Origin: Pandoraea anhela
Lineage (GTDB): Bacteria; Pseudomonadota; Gammaproteobacteria; Burkholderiales; Burkholderiaceae
Direction of reading: 5' to 3'
Assembly: GCF_902459655.1 (NCBI RefSeq)
Contig: NZ_CABPSB010000020.1
Coordinates: 33,052 to 97,051 of the forward strand
DNA: 64,000 bases
The notes beneath the pieces are model-generated. The model worked only from the letters and a program-made list of their open reading frames with translations, was not told where the DNA came from and did no database searches. A program made the position numbers and the translations under genes. Below, piece after piece: positions 63,377 to 64,000 of the stretch (its first letter is position 1; each line of letters begins with the position of its first letter).

Positions 63377-63929
63377 CCGTTTTGCTCCCCGAACTACGGC
63401 TAACCCCTTGGCCGCATCCTAAGTGAGAAACGGGGCATCCATCTACCTAGCGTTTCACCTCGTGATGGCAACGCAACAGTGCAGACTCCCAAAATCAGAC
63501 GAAAAGCGTCGCAGAAAATACGGTGCTAGCCGCAGGCCAGGTAGTGATTAAGGCGGGAGCCACAGAAATTCGAACCGACAAGGCAAGGATTGTCACCGGG
63601 GAGCATGACGTAACGATCTACACCGACACGCTGACCGCATCCATAAGAAAGTAGGCTGCTCAAAGGGGCCGTACCCGATGACGCCGGGACTTTTGGATAA
63701 GCGTGTCGCCTTCTTCCGCAAGCTGTGCGAAAACACAAGGCAACCGACGAGCGTCAGAGGCTGCTATCTCCCCGTGTTTTCTTTCAAGCCACGCCGGCGC
63801 CCTCGCAAGCAAGCCAAGAGCCGGCAGATTGCAGACACTGCCGCGAGCCTAAGGCCGATTTGCTCCGCAAAGGCACGGCAAGAGCGCCACAAAAGCGACG
63901 AGGCGATTAGCAAATCGCGCGGGCAAAGC
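63377..63929. other. Gap between the DUF3047 gene and the rRNA operon end
   Basis: No firmly supported gene was seen. The only coding-like stretch is the open frame at 63466-63654. The rest lacks hairpins or promoter elements worth naming. Confidence 0.5.
63466..63654 (+). pseudogene. Possible gene remnant or small unrecognised open frame
   Basis: One frame is open for 62 codons after a TGA at 63463, with no ATG; a GTG at 63523 would give 43 residues. The translation includes AAGQVVIKAGATEIRTDK and then alternating hydrophobic and polar residues up to a TAG at 63652, which looks like a beta-rich repeat fragment. It may be the tail of a lost surface or VgrG-like protein. No ribosome binding site was seen. 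Chance is not excluded. Confidence 0.25.
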
Positions 63930-63965
63930 AAAAACCCCTTGCAGCTAAGGCTACAAGGGGTTTTT
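63930..63965 (-). terminator. Terminator of the rRNA operon
   Basis: A perfect 12-bp stem (63954-63965 with 63930-63941) is followed by T residues on the minus strand and sits 6 bp past the 5S 3' end. Confidence 0.88.
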
Positions 63966-63971
63966 AAGGGG

Positions 63972-64000
63972 AGCCTGACGATTACCTACTTTCACACGGG
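63972..64000 (-). rRNA. rrf: 5S ribosomal RNA, 3' end only (cut by the window edge)
   Basis: The reverse complement reads CCCGTGTGAAAGTAGGTAAT then CGTCAGGCT, the conserved 3' end of betaproteobacterial 5S rRNA. Only the last 29 nt are inside the window; the operon extends to the right. Confidence 0.85.

Overview
The window is about 62 to 65 % GC by eye, densely coding and almost entirely chromosomal core genome. Gene content and order point to a betaproteobacterium of the Burkholderiales, most likely Burkholderiaceae and plausibly Pandoraea: an AKKP-repeat histone H1-like gene beside split nrdB/nrdA, rppH followed by a CNP1-family lipoprotein and proB, pilBCD-coaE-zapD-yacG, and a complete dcw cluster. 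The genus is inference; no database was searched. No prophage, insertion sequence, CRISPR array or island was seen.

Layout. 1-7.5 kb: H1-like DNA-binding protein, nrdB and nrdA (class Ia ribonucleotide reductase) on the minus strand, with an aldose 1-epimerase on the plus strand between the two nrd genes. Each nrd gene has its own pair of NrdR boxes with identical 31-bp centre spacing. The nrdB-to-H1 gap holds a promoter and an intrinsic terminator that fit an undescribed small RNA or attenuated leader of about 240 nt. 7.5-10.7 kb: ampD, a DUF1269-like membrane protein, a PP0621-type zinc-ribbon protein and a YpjD/CcsA-type membrane protein. 10.8-16.3 kb: ffh, a hypoxanthine-guanine phosphoribosyltransferase, proS, rppH and a CNP1-like lipoprotein. 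16.4-21 kb: proB, obgE, rpmA and rplU (minus), then ispB and tRNA-Pro(CGG) (plus). 21.2-27.8 kb: CNNM/CBS transporter, pilB-pilC-pilD-coaE with overlapping genes, zapD, yacG. 28-34.6 kb: mutT, a DUF815 ATPase, argJ and secA (minus), dciA (plus).

34.8-54 kb: lpxC and the full division and cell wall cluster on the minus strand, in transcription order mraZ-rsmH-ftsL-ftsI-murE-murF-mraY-murD-ftsW-murG-murC-ddlB-ftsQ-ftsA-ftsZ, then a 557-bp gap and lpxC. The genes are mostly overlapping or 1-15 bp apart. The mraZ promoter carries four 10-bp-period repeats downstream of its -10, the expected MraZ autoregulatory operator. This block makes the UDP-MurNAc-pentapeptide, lipid I and lipid II, and builds the divisome that uses them; AmpD upstream serves muropeptide recycling.

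54.4-64 kb: coq7, a major trimeric porin with a structured leader, a MarR regulator, a lipoprotein aminopeptidase next to a molybdopterin oxidoreductase, an M20 amidohydrolase, a DUF3047 lipoprotein, a short unexplained open stretch, and at the right edge a terminator and the last 29 nt of a minus-strand 5S rRNA, showing that an rRNA operon lies beyond the window.
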